Part shown: positions 48,013-58,057 of the stretch, one piece after another
Position numbering within the stretch: the stretch's first letter is position 1
How the letters are laid out: each line of letters opens with the position of its first letter
Source: Caenibacillus caldisaponilyticus
GTDB taxonomy: Bacteria; Bacillota; Bacilli; Bacillales; Sporolactobacillaceae
Reading direction: 5' to 3'
DNA length: 64,000 nt
Assembly: GCF_002003465.1 (NCBI RefSeq)
Contig: NZ_BDDQ01000016.1
Location: 1-64,000, forward strand
Notes under the pieces: model-generated
What the model was told of the DNA's origin: nothing
Databases searched by the model: none
What the model saw: only the letters and a program-made list of their open reading frames with translations
Program-made: the position numbers and the translations under genes

Positions 48013-48471
48013 ATGAACCATATCCTGTTTTTGATCATTAAATTCTTCGGCTGCGTCGTGGCGTTTACCATCGGGTTGGATCTGTTTTTTCCCGCGACCG
48101 TCACCGATATCCTTTCGTTCAGCATCCTTGTCACCGTCGTGTCGTATGTGGTGGGCGAACGGATCATCCTGCCGCGCTTCGGCCCGGCCGCCGCAACGAT
48201 CGCCGATTTCCTGCTCGCTTATATGTCCGTTTGGATTTTCGGCAACATCTTATTGAACAACTACTTGCAAATCGCCTGGGGCAGCATTTTGTCGGCCGCC
48301 GTCATCGCCATCGTCGAATCTTTCGTCCACCGCTATGCGCTGCTTTACGATGAGACGAATCGGGCAAAAGAAAGGGAGAAACGGCGCACAGGGTATATTC
48401 GCACCCCCGAGTATGGCACCGAGTTCTCGGAGGAGACGGATTTGCCCGATAAAAATCGCTTCGATGAATAA
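48013..48471 (+). CDS. yndM: YndM family membrane protein (DUF2512)
   Basis: 152 residues with four hydrophobic segments in the first 105 and a hydrophilic acidic tail. This matches the Bacillus YndM family. GGGAGG lies seven bases before the ATG at 48013. Function unknown. Confidence 0.78.
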   Translation: MNHILFLIIKFFGCVVAFTIGLDLFFPATVTDILSFSILVTVVSYVVGERIILPRFGPAAATIADFLLAYMSVWIFGNILLNNYLQIAWGSILSAAVIAIVESFVHRYALLYDETNRAKEREKRRTGYIRTPEYGTEFSEETDLPDKNRFDE

Positions 48472-48473
48472 AG

Positions 48474-48500
48474 GCGTCCTCCGCGGGACGCTCTCTTTTT
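48474..48500 (+). terminator. terminator of yndM
   Basis: GCGTCC (48474-48479) pairs with GGACGC (48486-48491), then TCTCTTTTTC. Confidence 0.75.
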
Positions 48501-48508
48501 CGGTTCGT

Positions 48509-48856
48509 TCACCGCTCTTCGACGACCACTCGATCCCCGTGGCTCATCGGCTGCGACACGACGAGAAATTCCAAGTCTCCGGATGTTTCGTTCATCATTT
48601 GATGCGGAACATTCGGAGGGATTTCCACGCCTTCCCAAGGGTGCAACGTTTGGCGTTCACCGTCGATTTCAATGGTCGCTACGCCTTTAAGGACGAAAAA
48701 AAATTGCCTCGCCCGCCCGTGATAATGGCGAACTTCACGGGTCCCGGGAGGCATTCGCTCTTGGATGACGCTTAACGCGTTTTGCTTGACGAGATGCCAA
48801 CCGTCACAACCAGCTCCCCACTTATAATGTTCCGCTTTGCTTTTGTCGATTTTCAC
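48509..48856 (-). CDS. cupin domain protein
   Basis: 115 residues. The two cupin motifs are visible: RHYHGRARQFFFVLKG and PPNVPHQMMN, which bind a metal ion. It starts at GTG 48856 with AAGGTGAGGAG upstream. The substrate is unknown; small single cupins include isomerases, dioxygenases and binding proteins. It converges on yndM. Confidence 0.8.
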   Translation of the reverse strand: MKIDKSKAEHYKWGAGCDGWHLVKQNALSVIQERMPPGTREVRHYHGRARQFFFVLKGVATIEIDGERQTLHPWEGVEIPPNVPHQMMNETSGDLEFLVVSQPMSHGDRVVVEER

Positions 48857-49109
48857 GGCTCCTCACCTTCCTTTCCTGTCTGCATTGCCAATGCTCATTA
48901 TAAAAGCGGGAACGTCCCGCGCCAATGCCGATCCTTCGCCGCGAACACTCCTGAACCTGTCGCCCAATCATCCCATCATTCGCCGCGACGGCAACGGCGG
49001 GTCGCCGTACTGCAAACCATCCGGCCTGTTACAATTTTACTCCCATCTTTAGTAACCCGCCCTGTTTGTCGGGCGAAGCAATCGCAAAACACTTCCTCGA
49101 ACACGCGTT

Positions 49110-49577
49110 TTATTTGCCTCGCCGGGTCTCGCTCTCGCGGCTTTCGGTGATCCGTCCGAAAAACCGCGCCGGGTTGGCGGGCGCCGCGGCAAAGACGACG
49201 AGTTTTTGTCCGAAATAGTTCGTGATCGTATAAAGCACGCTGCCTAAAAGAATGGCGATGTCGGCCGCGTGGCCGCTCACCGCATCGACGCGGCTGAACG
49301 CCCAGTTCGTGAGGCGTTCACCGAGATGGTACGAGATGACATAACAGACCAACACGACGAGGATAAAGCGAACGAAGCCGGCAAGCAAGGGGGTATCGCT
49401 CTTAAACGTAAAACGGCGGTTCAGCAGATAGCTTACCACCGCGCCCACGGAATTGCCGATAAAAGTGGACGCCCAGTAAGACCAGCCTGCGGCGTGATAA
49501 AAGAAAAACATGAGAAACCAACCGACGGCCGTGTTGACCACGCCGACCAGCAAAAACCGAATGACAGTGGGCGACAC
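49110..49577 (-). CDS. GtrA family flippase-like membrane protein
   Basis: 155 residues with four membrane spans and FLLVGVVNTAVGW near the start plus YLLNRRFTFKS. GtrA/GtcA proteins are thought to flip undecaprenyl-phosphate-linked sugars outward. The GTG at 49577, with GAAGGTGATGG upstream, follows the preceding stop by seven bases; the longer frame would overlap it. Third gene of the ykoS-ykoT-gtrA operon. Confidence 0.85.
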   Translation of the reverse strand: MSPTVIRFLLVGVVNTAVGWFLMFFFYHAAGWSYWASTFIGNSVGAVVSYLLNRRFTFKSDTPLLAGFVRFILVVLVCYVISYHLGERLTNWAFSRVDAVSGHAADIAILLGSVLYTITNYFGQKLVVFAAAPANPARFFGRITESRESETRRGK

Positions 49578-49584
49578 GCGTCCA

Positions 49585-50583
49585 TCACCTTCTCTCCGCG
49601 AGCTTCGTCGCTTGCACGCTTTTTCCTGCTCGGCCGGAATAGAGGTCCGTTTCAATTGAGTAGCGCGGACGCCGTTTCGTTTCCTGATAAATTTTTCCGA
49701 TGTATTCGCCGATCAAGCCGACGCTCATCAACAACAATCCGCCGATAAACCAGATCGATATCATCATGGACGTCCAGCCGGAATCGGCATGTCCGGTCAG
49801 TTTGCTGATCATGATGTAAACACCGGCCAAACTGCTGATCATAAACGAGAGAAAGCCGATCAACGTGATCATCCGAATCGGCACGACGCTGAAGGACGTA
49901 ATGCCGTCAAAAGCAAAGGCGATCATTTTTTTCAAAGGATATTTCGACGTCCCGGCAAAGCGCTCTTTCCGGTCATAATAAACGACGGCGGTCCGGAATC
50001 CGAGCTGCGCAACGACGCCGCGGAGAAACAGGTTGACTTCCTTATAACGCGACAGTTCTTCAAGCGCCCGCTTGCTCATCAGGCGAAAATCGGCGTGATT
50101 GTAAACGAGATCGACGCCCATCCACTTCATCAGGCGATAAAAGCCTTGGGCGGTCAGCCTTTTAAAAGCCGTATCGGTTTTCCGTTTGTTGCGGACGCCG
50201 TAAACAATGTCATAGCCTTCCAAATACTTCAAAACGAAGTCGCGAATCACGCCGACGTCGTCCTGCAAATCCGCATCGATGGAAATGACGCAATCCGATT
50301 TTTCCTTCGCGGTTTCCAGGCCGGCGATGAGCGCTTTTTGGTGGCCGAAATTGCGCGCGAGCTTAATCCCGGTCACATAGCGGTTCTGATCCATCAGCTT
50401 GTTGATAAGGATCCACGTCCGGTCTTGGCTGCCGTCATCGACAAAGAGAATTTTGCTTTCCGGCGCGATCAATTGTTCCTCGATGAGCGATTGCAAAACC
50501 GCCGTTAATTGCCGCGCGCTCTCCGGCAACACGTCTTCTTCGTTATAACAAGGAACGACGATGGTGAGCATCGGACGTTTCAT
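49585..50583 (-). CDS. ykoT: family 2 glycosyltransferase (YkoT/CsbB-like)
   Basis: 332 residues. The catalytic domain has VVPCYNEEDVLPE, FVDDGSQDRT and the metal-binding ISIDADLQDD; two C-terminal membrane spans follow. Enzymes of this type move a sugar from a nucleotide donor to undecaprenyl phosphate at the inner face. The ATG at 50583 overlaps the ykoS stop (ATGA), so translation is coupled. GAGGTG precedes it. Confidence 0.88.
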   Translation of the reverse strand: MKRPMLTIVVPCYNEEDVLPESARQLTAVLQSLIEEQLIAPESKILFVDDGSQDRTWILINKLMDQNRYVTGIKLARNFGHQKALIAGLETAKEKSDCVISIDADLQDDVGVIRDFVLKYLEGYDIVYGVRNKRKTDTAFKRLTAQGFYRLMKWMGVDLVYNHADFRLMSKRALEELSRYKEVNLFLRGVVAQLGFRTAVVYYDRKERFAGTSKYPLKKMIAFAFDGITSFSVVPIRMITLIGFLSFMISSLAGVYIMISKLTGHADSGWTSMMISIWFIGGLLLMSVGLIGEYIGKIYQETKRRPRYSIETDLYSGRAGKSVQATKLAERR

Positions 50584-52307
50584 CTTTTGATCACCTCTTC
50601 CGTAGGTTTTTTGACTTTGTAAAGATAAATCTTCCAAGCCGCATGCGGATCATCAAAGGTCCTCATGAACTCGAGGCCGTCGTCGGCGGCGTTCAAAATC
50701 GGAACCGAAGAAAAGATATAGCGTCCGCCCATGTCATAGAGGACACGGGTATTGAGTTCGAGATGATGGATCTTTTTCCGCGAATGCTTCTTGAATTGAT
50801 AATGTTTTCCGAGTTCCGCCGAAAAGAGATAAACGCGGTTTCCCCATTGGTCGTAATACTCTTTAAGGGTCGGACTTTTGTCCAACTCCTTGGCGATGAT
50901 TTTGCGGAATTGATGCTTATAGGATAAAGGATAAAAGTTGTTGTAAGTGTCCAGGGTATAAAAGCCGTTATACTGGGCGATCGCCGGATGCAACCCGATG
51001 CTGGCGACCCGATAGCTCGATAGCGGTTTGCCAATATATGATTTTATCTTGCGAAACTCGTCGACCGCATAAAATTGCCTGACCGACGGCTGATGCATAT
51101 AACGGTAGCGGATTTCTTCGTTATAGCCGCACAGCAAAAGAATTTGCAACGCGAGGCTGATCAAGGCCACCCGTTTCCACCATCCGCCCATGCGCATCAA
51201 TATGGCGAGCCCGAGAGCGAAATTTAAATAGATGACGAGCGGACGCAAAAAATGGTAACGGGCGAAATTGAAAGTCGTCAGCAAATGAATGCGCGTCTTC
51301 AGCGGCTGCCAACCTTTGTAAAACCAAAACGCATACCACACCGACAAGACAAAGGAGAGCACGAACAAAAACACAAACAACCGCGCGTCGCGCCCGCGCT
51401 CCTTCTTGGCCAAGATGATGCCCAAAACGAGAAAGAGCACGGGCAGTATGACGAACGTGTGCAACGTCATATCATGAGTATGGCCAAACAAATAGTTTTT
51501 GAACGCAAGGCGAATGGTATGGGCCAAGCCCAATTTGGATGAGACAAACTCATCGCGGCTTGTCGGCTCTCCGCCGATGATGAGCGAGGCCACAACCCGG
51601 TATTCCACGGCGAAATACATGGCGGTCATCAAGACGATGCCCCATAAAAATGCGAGGTTCCAGCGGCGTTTTACGATGCCGTCATAAAGCCATAACAGGC
51701 CCATCGCACTCAAAAAGAAGAAAAACCCGAGCTCAAAACTGGAATAGAACGGAAGAAGGACGAGCACCGCCCAATGCTTCCACGTCGAAGCCCGCTTGCG
51801 GATGTTTAAAAAAGCCCATAACGCGAGCGGCATGCCCAAGGTGCTCAACATGCCGGACGGCCAAAACGGCGTCAAGGCGAAAGCCAAGGCGACGCCGACG
51901 CGGATCCACGACTGTTCCGCCGCCTTAATAAAATGGTCTTTCAACAGCAAATACATGCCAATGAACGCAAAGACCCGGGTCAACGTTTGGCTTAAAGCGT
52001 ATGCCACCATTGTGGGAAACAGCGCGTGCAGCCAAACAATGCCGCTGAATTCGGACCCCAGCGCATTGCGCGAAAGTTCCCCGTTGATGATTTGGGGAAT
52101 GTGGCTGTCGAGGGGTCCGAACAATTCACCGCTGCGGACCAAAACTTTATACCAAGCGATGTTGGAATCCAAATTGTCGTGGACGCGAATGTGCGCGTCC
52201 TCACCCAAAATGTAGAGCGGGGACAAATAAATGCTCAGGATCGCCACCGCGATCACGATCGGCCAAAAATCACGGTGATGTGTCGCTCTTTTTAATCTCT
52301 CTTTCAA
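50580..52307 (-). CDS. ykoS: YkoS/YfhO-like GT-C type membrane protein
   Basis: 575 residues with about 11 hydrophobic segments and a C-terminal extracytoplasmic domain of about 180 residues. An early acidic motif (EDAHIRVHDNLDSN) lies in the first outer loop, as expected for lipid-linked-sugar transferases. In B. subtilis YkoS is paired with YkoT and is related to YfhO, which puts sugars on lipoteichoic acid. The start is TTG 52307 with a weak GG-rich site. First gene of the operon. Confidence 0.82.
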   Translation of the reverse strand: MKERLKRATHHRDFWPIVIAVAILSIYLSPLYILGEDAHIRVHDNLDSNIAWYKVLVRSGELFGPLDSHIPQIINGELSRNALGSEFSGIVWLHALFPTMVAYALSQTLTRVFAFIGMYLLLKDHFIKAAEQSWIRVGVALAFALTPFWPSGMLSTLGMPLALWAFLNIRKRASTWKHWAVLVLLPFYSSFELGFFFFLSAMGLLWLYDGIVKRRWNLAFLWGIVLMTAMYFAVEYRVVASLIIGGEPTSRDEFVSSKLGLAHTIRLAFKNYLFGHTHDMTLHTFVILPVLFLVLGIILAKKERGRDARLFVFLFVLSFVLSVWYAFWFYKGWQPLKTRIHLLTTFNFARYHFLRPLVIYLNFALGLAILMRMGGWWKRVALISLALQILLLCGYNEEIRYRYMHQPSVRQFYAVDEFRKIKSYIGKPLSSYRVASIGLHPAIAQYNGFYTLDTYNNFYPLSYKHQFRKIIAKELDKSPTLKEYYDQWGNRVYLFSAELGKHYQFKKHSRKKIHHLELNTRVLYDMGGRYIFSSVPILNAADDGLEFMRTFDDPHAAWKIYLYKVKKPTEEVIKR

Positions 52308-52844
52308 AGCCTAACCACCATCCTCAAGAACACCCATGCTTAAAATTTAACGCCGGGCCGGCGGACGCCGCCGGCTTTGTCAAAGAAACAGCCCGATTAA
52401 AGCTGGAATCCATGAACGGCTGACCGGCCGCACCGCTTGAATTCGCGATGCCGCCACCATAACAGTTCCATAGTTTCCATAAATACCGCAGAAAAAACCT
52501 TTTGCCTTCCTTTATTAAGCCAAGGTTGACCAAAAGCGGCGATTCGCCAAGGTAGAAGCCTGTTTAAGACATGCCGGGCATTCGCTCTTTTTTAAAGCCG
52601 CTCGGTTCACCACTTATTAAGACGGGACACAACGGAAAAAAGTTCATCATGATGCGGAAAACACGGATGGTCGACTCGGGCGGTGTCGCCTATGCCTCGG
52701 ACAGACGGCCGTTTTAGACGTTGAAGCAACCAAAAAACCGTTCTGCCTCCCCACACCCGGTGGTTTGCGGAACGGTTTTCGGCCGGCCGCTTCAATCTTA
52801 AAAAGCAATAATAGCGACCGTCTAAATCATTAGCCACACGAAAT
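52308..52844. other. intergenic region with a terminator
   Basis: About 540 bases. The hairpin at 52732-52777 ends the sigma-factor operon. No gene is seen in the rest; the ykoS promoter should lie within 52310-52600. Confidence 0.4.
52732..52777 (-). terminator. terminator of the sigma-factor operon
   Basis: Arms AACCGTTC (52736-52743) and GAACGGTT (52770-52777) with further pairing inside, followed on the minus strand by TTTTTTGG. Confidence 0.75.
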
Positions 52845-53681
52845 TCAAGCCGATTTCTTGGGTTTGACTTTATCGTAGAAATAGACAACCATCCACCCCG
52901 TAGCCAACCACATCAGTCCCAACAGCAAAAATCCGCCCAGAAACGGAATATTTAAGAAACCGACCAAGATGATCGCGCCGCAGAGCACAGGATACAACGC
53001 CGCCCGTTGCTCATGCCCCGCCCACTTTTTCCCCACTTTTTCGGCCACAGTGGAGAACGTGACGAAGAAAAAGACGAGCCACAGGATGAACAACAGGACG
53101 GCAAAGACGAGACCGATGACGCTAACGGCCAAGAATAAAAACAAAATCAGCAAAAGCAGGCCGGTGACGAGGCCGATCGCCGCGAGCCGGAACGGCGAAC
53201 GTCCAAAGCCGATCGGCTCCGGCGACCGTCTTTTCGACAACGCCAGACGGGTCAAAACCGCGAACACGATGAGCAGCAGGCTGACAGCCAGGCGCAGCGC
53301 CCAGCCGGCCACCAACAGAATCGCCGCGATCAAAAAACCGATGGTCGCCCCGTTGCCAAACTTAATATTCAACACTTCATCTGACACGTTCGCGCCGTCT
53401 TGCTGCTTGATGATGCCGCCGATGACCAAAACGACATCGCCGATGCGGGCGTTTTTTTCGATCGTCAAATCTCCGTCGATGACGATCACGCTGCCCCTCA
53501 CCGTGCCCTTGACGACGGCGTCATTTCCGAAAACGATGAGATTGTCGATGCTTTGCCCACTGGTGACGGCCACATCGCGGTCCATAATGATTTCCTCACC
53601 CGCCGCCAGCGCCGGCCGGACCGCCGCCGCAAACAAGATGAGCATGATAAACAAGGCCGCCACGATCCAACGCTGTTTCAT
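52845..53681 (-). CDS. polymer-forming (bactofilin-like) membrane protein
   Basis: 278 residues. A signal peptide (cleavage near ALA-AGEE) is followed by about 80 residues of short repeated strands (VVKGTVRGSVIVIDGDLTIE), a right-handed beta-helix pattern seen in bactofilin-like proteins, then four or five membrane spans. It is the last gene of the operon with the ECF sigma factor and its anti-sigma; its ATG overlaps the anti-sigma stop (ATGA). An envelope-stress role is inferred from context. Confidence 0.72.
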   Translation of the reverse strand: MKQRWIVAALFIMLILFAAAVRPALAAGEEIIMDRDVAVTSGQSIDNLIVFGNDAVVKGTVRGSVIVIDGDLTIEKNARIGDVVLVIGGIIKQQDGANVSDEVLNIKFGNGATIGFLIAAILLVAGWALRLAVSLLLIVFAVLTRLALSKRRSPEPIGFGRSPFRLAAIGLVTGLLLLILFLFLAVSVIGLVFAVLLFILWLVFFFVTFSTVAEKVGKKWAGHEQRAALYPVLCGAIILVGFLNIPFLGGFLLLGLMWLATGWMVVYFYDKVKPKKSA

Positions 53682-54193
53682 GACAACTCTCCCTTCTTAA
53701 CCCCTGTTGCCGTTAGCAGGCGCCAGAGGAGCCAAAGCGCGACGATGATGAAGCAGACCGCTCCTGCGTAAAAAATGATGGGCAAATAGGGCAAGGCGCC
53801 GGCGACGACGGCCGCCGCCCGCAATAACGTCATGCCGATCATGACGAACAAGGACGCCAATTTCATCACGGTATATAAGACGGGATACGTTCCCGCTACA
53901 AAAACAGACAGCATCACCAAGGTGAGAAAGCCGGCCATTACCGCGAAGCGGCGGTTGATGAACGGGGGAATATCCGCTTCGTTGATCCGGGACATGACGG
54001 AAGCCGGGAAACCGGACGGAAGATCGAACGCGTTGTAAAGCGAAAACAGTCCGTTTTTGACCGCTTTTAATTCGTCAAAGGCTTCCCTGCATTCTTTGCA
54101 CGACTCTAAATGCGCCGCGATCCGTTCGGCCTCCTCATCGCTCACTTCCTGATCCAAATAAGCCGACAAGAGAGATTGGACGTGCTCATCCAT
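53678..54193 (-). CDS. anti-sigma factor, zinc-finger (HC2) membrane type
   Basis: 171 residues. The N-terminal anti-sigma zinc motif is HLESCKECREAF (HxxxCxxC); two or three membrane spans lie in the second half. It should hold the adjacent ECF sigma factor inactive at the membrane. AGGTGG precedes the ATG at 54193, which overlaps the sigma gene by eight bases. Confidence 0.85.
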   Translation of the reverse strand: MDEHVQSLLSAYLDQEVSDEEAERIAAHLESCKECREAFDELKAVKNGLFSLYNAFDLPSGFPASVMSRINEADIPPFINRRFAVMAGFLTLVMLSVFVAGTYPVLYTVMKLASLFVMIGMTLLRAAAVVAGALPYLPIIFYAGAVCFIIVALWLLWRLLTATGVKKGELS

Positions 54194-54719
54194 TTTTTTC
54201 ACCACCTAAGAGAGCCTTTCTCATTTCCCAGCGCGCCGTTGAAATCCGGGATTTGACCGTTCCCAACGGAATATTCATAATCTCGGCGATTTCTTTATAT
54301 GAAAATCCTTGGATATCGCATAAAATCAAAGCCTCACGGTGGGCGGGAGACAACGTTTGCAAGGCTTCCCTCAGCGCCAAATTCAATTGCACGTTTTCGA
54401 TCGTCTCGCGCGGTTGGGGCAAATTTTCATTTTCCGGAACGGTTTTTCGTTTTTTCTTCTTTTTTAAATGGTCGTAACACAAATTGGACACCATCCTTGT
54501 CAGCCATGACGCAAAAGCGTACTCGTTTTCCAGCTTCGGCAGGGCGTAAAACGCTTTAACGAACGCCTCTTGGGCGATATCCTCGGCATCCATGCGATCA
54601 TCGACCATGGCCAAGGCATGGCGAAAAACCGGTCCCTGGTATCTCTTTATAAGTTCGGCGAACGCTTCTTGATCCCCATTTTTCGCCTTATGTACAAGCC
54701 GATAAAGTTCTCGGTCCAC
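54186..54719 (-). CDS. ECF RNA polymerase sigma factor
   Basis: 177 residues. Region 2 has VDDRMDAEDIAQEAFVKAFY and ASWLTRMVSNLCYDHLKKKK; region 4 has GFSYKEIAEIMNIPLGTVKSR. A GTG at 54719 with GGAGG nine bases upstream is chosen over an ATG 22 codons earlier, because the family starts there. First gene of a three-gene operon. An autoregulatory ECF promoter (TGAAAC-like -35, CGTC -10) was looked for and not convincingly seen. Confidence 0.9.
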   Translation of the reverse strand: MDRELYRLVHKAKNGDQEAFAELIKRYQGPVFRHALAMVDDRMDAEDIAQEAFVKAFYALPKLENEYAFASWLTRMVSNLCYDHLKKKKKRKTVPENENLPQPRETIENVQLNLALREALQTLSPAHREALILCDIQGFSYKEIAEIMNIPLGTVKSRISTARWEMRKALLGGEKNG

Positions 54720-55190
54720 ACCTCTATGCCTCCGCCCAATAATCGTTCTAATTAGAAGGACTGCCGTTCCCCATGAAAGGTTCATTCCGCCTCATTTTTT
54801 CCGAACGGGCGCCAAAATAAAAACACGGCGAAAGGGGGGCCATCGCCGGCCAGAGGTGCGGCCGCCCGACCCCATGCGCCGCCGAATGGGGTCCCGTCAA
54901 AAGATGGAAAATGGCACATCGGCGATGAAATCCATTGGAGTTGCGGATGGAGCGGCCGAGCAACGACGGCGTACTCGCGATCCAAACAGAGAGGCGCTTG
55001 CCGAGGCCCCCTCCCTATTAAACGCATCCGCCGATCCGCCCATGGGTACCTTCGCGATCCGTGGCCAGTCAGTCCAAAGGCTCTCCATCGATGCGCGCGG
55101 GTTAAGCATGATCTGACAGACTTCGTGAACCATTTTCCTATAATGACCGTCTTTTCAGGTAAAACGAGTTTGCCAGAAGAAGGTGCAATC
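54720..55190. other. divergent intergenic region
   Basis: About 470 bases. No credible gene. It should contain the sigma-operon promoter and that of the glycosyltransferase; neither is resolved. Confidence 0.35.
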
Positions 55191-56360
55191 ATGTCAACAG
55201 GCGACCATAAAGATACCGTTTTGATCTTCACGAATCGATTCGGCGAAGGACACCGGCAAGCCGCCATCGCCATCCAAGCGGCCATTCGGCAGCGCCTTCC
55301 GGAAGCTCTACCTATCATTATAGAATTGGAAAAAGCGTCGCACCCGTTTTTCGGATATGTCGCCCATCAACTTTTTATCGGAGGCATGCGTAAATTTCCG
55401 AAGGTCTATGATTATTTTTACGAGAAAACGCGGAGGAAAAACACGTTTTCCGCCTTGCTGAAAGAATTCAACCGGATGGGGCTCAGCACGTTGCTCGACA
55501 CCATCGAAGCGATGCATCCGTCCATCATCGTCGCGACGGACCCCGTCTCGGCAGGCATGGTTTCCGTTCTTAAGAAAAGAAACATCCTGGACATCCCGTT
55601 GACGACCGTCGTCACCGATCACGCCGTTCACAGCTATTGGATCAATCCGTGCACCGACCGCTATCTCGTCAGGTGCGGAAGGGATTGGCGGCGCTCGGCG
55701 TCCGGGAAGATCGCATCGACGTGACCGGCATCCCGATCCATCCCAAATTTTTGAAAACTTACAACCGCGCGGCTTTGATGGAAAAATACGGATTACAACC
55801 GGGCGTTCCGACGTTGATTTTCACGGGCGGAGGGTACGGCCTGATGGATGGCAACCATTCGCTCGTGCATTTGGTGGATCAACTGCCCCTCTCATTACAA
55901 ACCGTCATCGTTTGCGGCCATAACAAGCCTCTCTTCCGCCGGCTGTCGGAACAGGCGAAGCGGGCCCAACATCGGTTTTTGATCATCGGCTACACGGAAC
56001 ACATGGAAGAACTCATGGCGGTCGCCGACGTCATGGTGACCAAGGCGGGCGGTTTGACCACGGCAGAAGCGCTCGCCGTCACGCTTCCGATGATCGTCTA
56101 CCCTCTCCTTCGGAGGGCACGAGCAAGAAAACCTGCAATATCTGCTCAAGAGCCGATCCGCCCTTTTGGCCGACAATCCCAACCAATTGTTGGAGCACAT
56201 CGTGCAATTGTTGACCGATGCCCGCTTGCGCCAGGAATTGATCCATAACATGAAAGCGATCCGGCGCCACTTATCGGCGTTTGCGGCCGCCGAAGCGATC
56301 CGGTCGGAGCTGGCGAGGCACGCCAAGCACCGCAGCGAACCGCTGCTTCAATACTCATGA
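55191..56360 (+). pseudogene. UgtP/MGDG-synthase-like glycosyltransferase, frameshifted
   Basis: From the ATG at 55191 (GAAGGTG upstream) the first frame gives TNRFGEGHRQAAIAI and VATDPVSAGM, as in diacylglycerol glucosyltransferases. It shifts near 55661-55672; the second frame gives RKGLAALGVREDRIDVTGIP and MVTKAGGLTTAEA, the UDP-sugar site. A second shift near 56100-56115 leads to the C-terminus with GHEQENLQYLLKS. UgtP makes glycolipid anchors for lipoteichoic acid; this copy, possibly the YkoN type, looks inactive. A few residues also seem missing at the first break. Confidence 0.8.
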
Positions 56361-56403
56361 TTGCGCCGAGCCTTGACAGCGGATGTGGCCGGACCCATCC
56401 AAA

Positions 56404-56440
56404 AACCCCCGATGCCAACAGCCATCGGGGGTTCTTTTTC
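56404..56440. terminator. bidirectional terminator
   Basis: AACCCCCGATG (56404-56414) pairs with CATCGGGGGTT (56423-56433), followed by CTTTTTC; A5 on the other side serves fumC on the minus strand. Confidence 0.85.
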
Positions 56441-56476
56441 GTTTTCTGGATGAAAGCGATGCGTTGTCTCCGGCAA

Positions 56477-57865
56477 TTATTCTTTCGGCGCGATCATGTC
56501 CTCGGGACGAACGAGCCGGTCGAATTCTTCCGCCGTCAAAATGCCCGTTTTAACAGCGGCTTCTTTTAAGGTGATCCCTTCTTTATGAGCGGTTTTCGCG
56601 ATGGTCGCCGCCTTTTCGTACCCGATGTGCGGGTTGAGCGCGGTGACGAGCATCAGCGAGTTGTGCAAGTATTCATCGATTTTTTCCCGATTCGGTTCAA
56701 TGCCGACCGCGCAATGATCGTTGAACGAAATCATCGCGTCGGCCAGAAGCTTCGCCGATTGCAAGAAATTGTAGGCGATGACGGGCTTGAACACGTTCAA
56801 TTCGAAATTGCCTTGGCTGGCGGCAAAACCGATTGCCGCATCATTGCCCATGACTTGCACGGCGACCATGGTGACCGCTTCCGATTGCGTCGGATTGACT
56901 TTGCCCGGCATGATCGAACTGCCCGGTTCGTTCGCCGGAATCGTCAATTCTCCGATGCCGCAGCGCGGACCGCTCGCCAGCCAGCGGACGTCGTTGGCGA
57001 TCTTCATCAGATCGGCGGCCAACGCCCGCAATACGCCGTGGACGACTGCGATTTGGTCGTGGCTGGTCAGAGCGTGGAATTTATTGTCGGAGGTTTTGAA
57101 GGATTTGCCGGTCATTTTCGAAATTTCTTCCGCCACCATCCGGCCGAATTCGGGATGGGCGTTCAACCCGGTGCCGACCGCCGTGCCGCCGATCGCCAGT
57201 TCGCGAATATAATCCGTCGCTTCGACGAGCATCGCTTCCGATTTTTCCAACATCGCGTACCAGCCGCTGATTTCCTGTCCGAGTGTGAGCGGCGTCGCGT
57301 CTTGCAAATGCGTGCGCCCGATCTTGATGATATCTTTATAGGCTTCCGATTTTTCTTTCAACGTCGCTTTCAGTTTCCGTAACGCCGGCAGCACCGTGTC
57401 TTCCACCGCGGTGACGGCGGCGATGTGGAGCGCGGTCGGGAACGTGTCGTTTGAGCTTTGCGATTTGTTGACGTCATCGTTCGGATGGACGCGCTTGTCA
57501 ATGCCTTTGTCTTTTAAAATTTGATTCGCACGGTTGGCGATCACTTCGTTGACGTTCATGTTGGACTGCGTCCCGCTGCCGGTTTGCCAAACGACGAGGG
57601 GGAAGTGCTCGTCCCACCGTCCTTCTATGACTTCCTCGGCGGCTTGGATGATCGCATCGGCTTTGTCTTCGTCAAGTTTGCCGAGCTGTTTATTGGCGAG
57701 CGCGGCGCCTTTTTTTAATACGGCAAAAGCCCGGATGATTTCGATCGGCATCTTTTCCCAACCGATTTTAAAATTGTTGAAGCTGCGTTGCGTTTGGGCA
57801 GCCCAGAGCTTGTCGGCCGGCACTTTGACTTCGCCGAGCGTGTCGTGTTCAATTCTATATTCCAT
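56477..57865 (-). CDS. fumC: fumarate hydratase, class II
   Basis: 462 residues; interconverts fumarate and malate in the citric acid cycle, iron-independent. The fumarase/aspartase signature [10 protein letters not shown] is present, as are [13 protein letters not shown] and [15 protein letters not shown]. The ATG at 57865 has GGGAGG eight bases upstream; the 60-codon upstream extension is not part of the family. Some Bacillus relatives use this enzyme as the only fumarase. Confidence 0.97.
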   Translation of the reverse strand: MEYRIEHDTLGEVKVPADKLWAAQTQRSFNNFKIGWEKMPIEIIRAFAVLKKGAALANKQLGKLDEDKADAIIQAAEEVIEGRWDEHFPLVVWQTGSGTQSNMNVNEVIANRANQILKDKGIDKRVHPNDDVNKSQSSNDTFPTALHIAAVTAVEDTVLPALRKLKATLKEKSEAYKDIIKIGRTHLQDATPLTLGQEISGWYAMLEKSEAMLVEATDYIRELAIGGTAVGTGLNAHPEFGRMVAEEISKMTGKSFKTSDNKFHALTSHDQIAVVHGVLRALAADLMKIANDVRWLASGPRCGIGELTIPANEPGSSIMPGKVNPTQSEAVTMVAVQVMGNDAAIGFAASQGNFELNVFKPVIAYNFLQSAKLLADAMISFNDHCAVGIEPNREKIDEYLHNSLMLVTALNPHIGYEKAATIAKTAHKEGITLKEAAVKTGILTAEEFDRLVRPEDMIAPKE

Positions 57866-58057
57866 GATGCCATCCTCCCTGAAAAAATTGGGTCTTGTAA
57901 CCGTTTTTTTATCCCCTTCCATTATAACAAAAACGCCGGAAGCGGGAATCACAACCGCTAAACCGACGTCAGGATGAAATCTTAATGCGGATATTTTGTT
58001 TGGGCGGATCACAGGGCAACGCGTTCGGCGCGCCCCGCTGAACACATCGGCTTAAAA

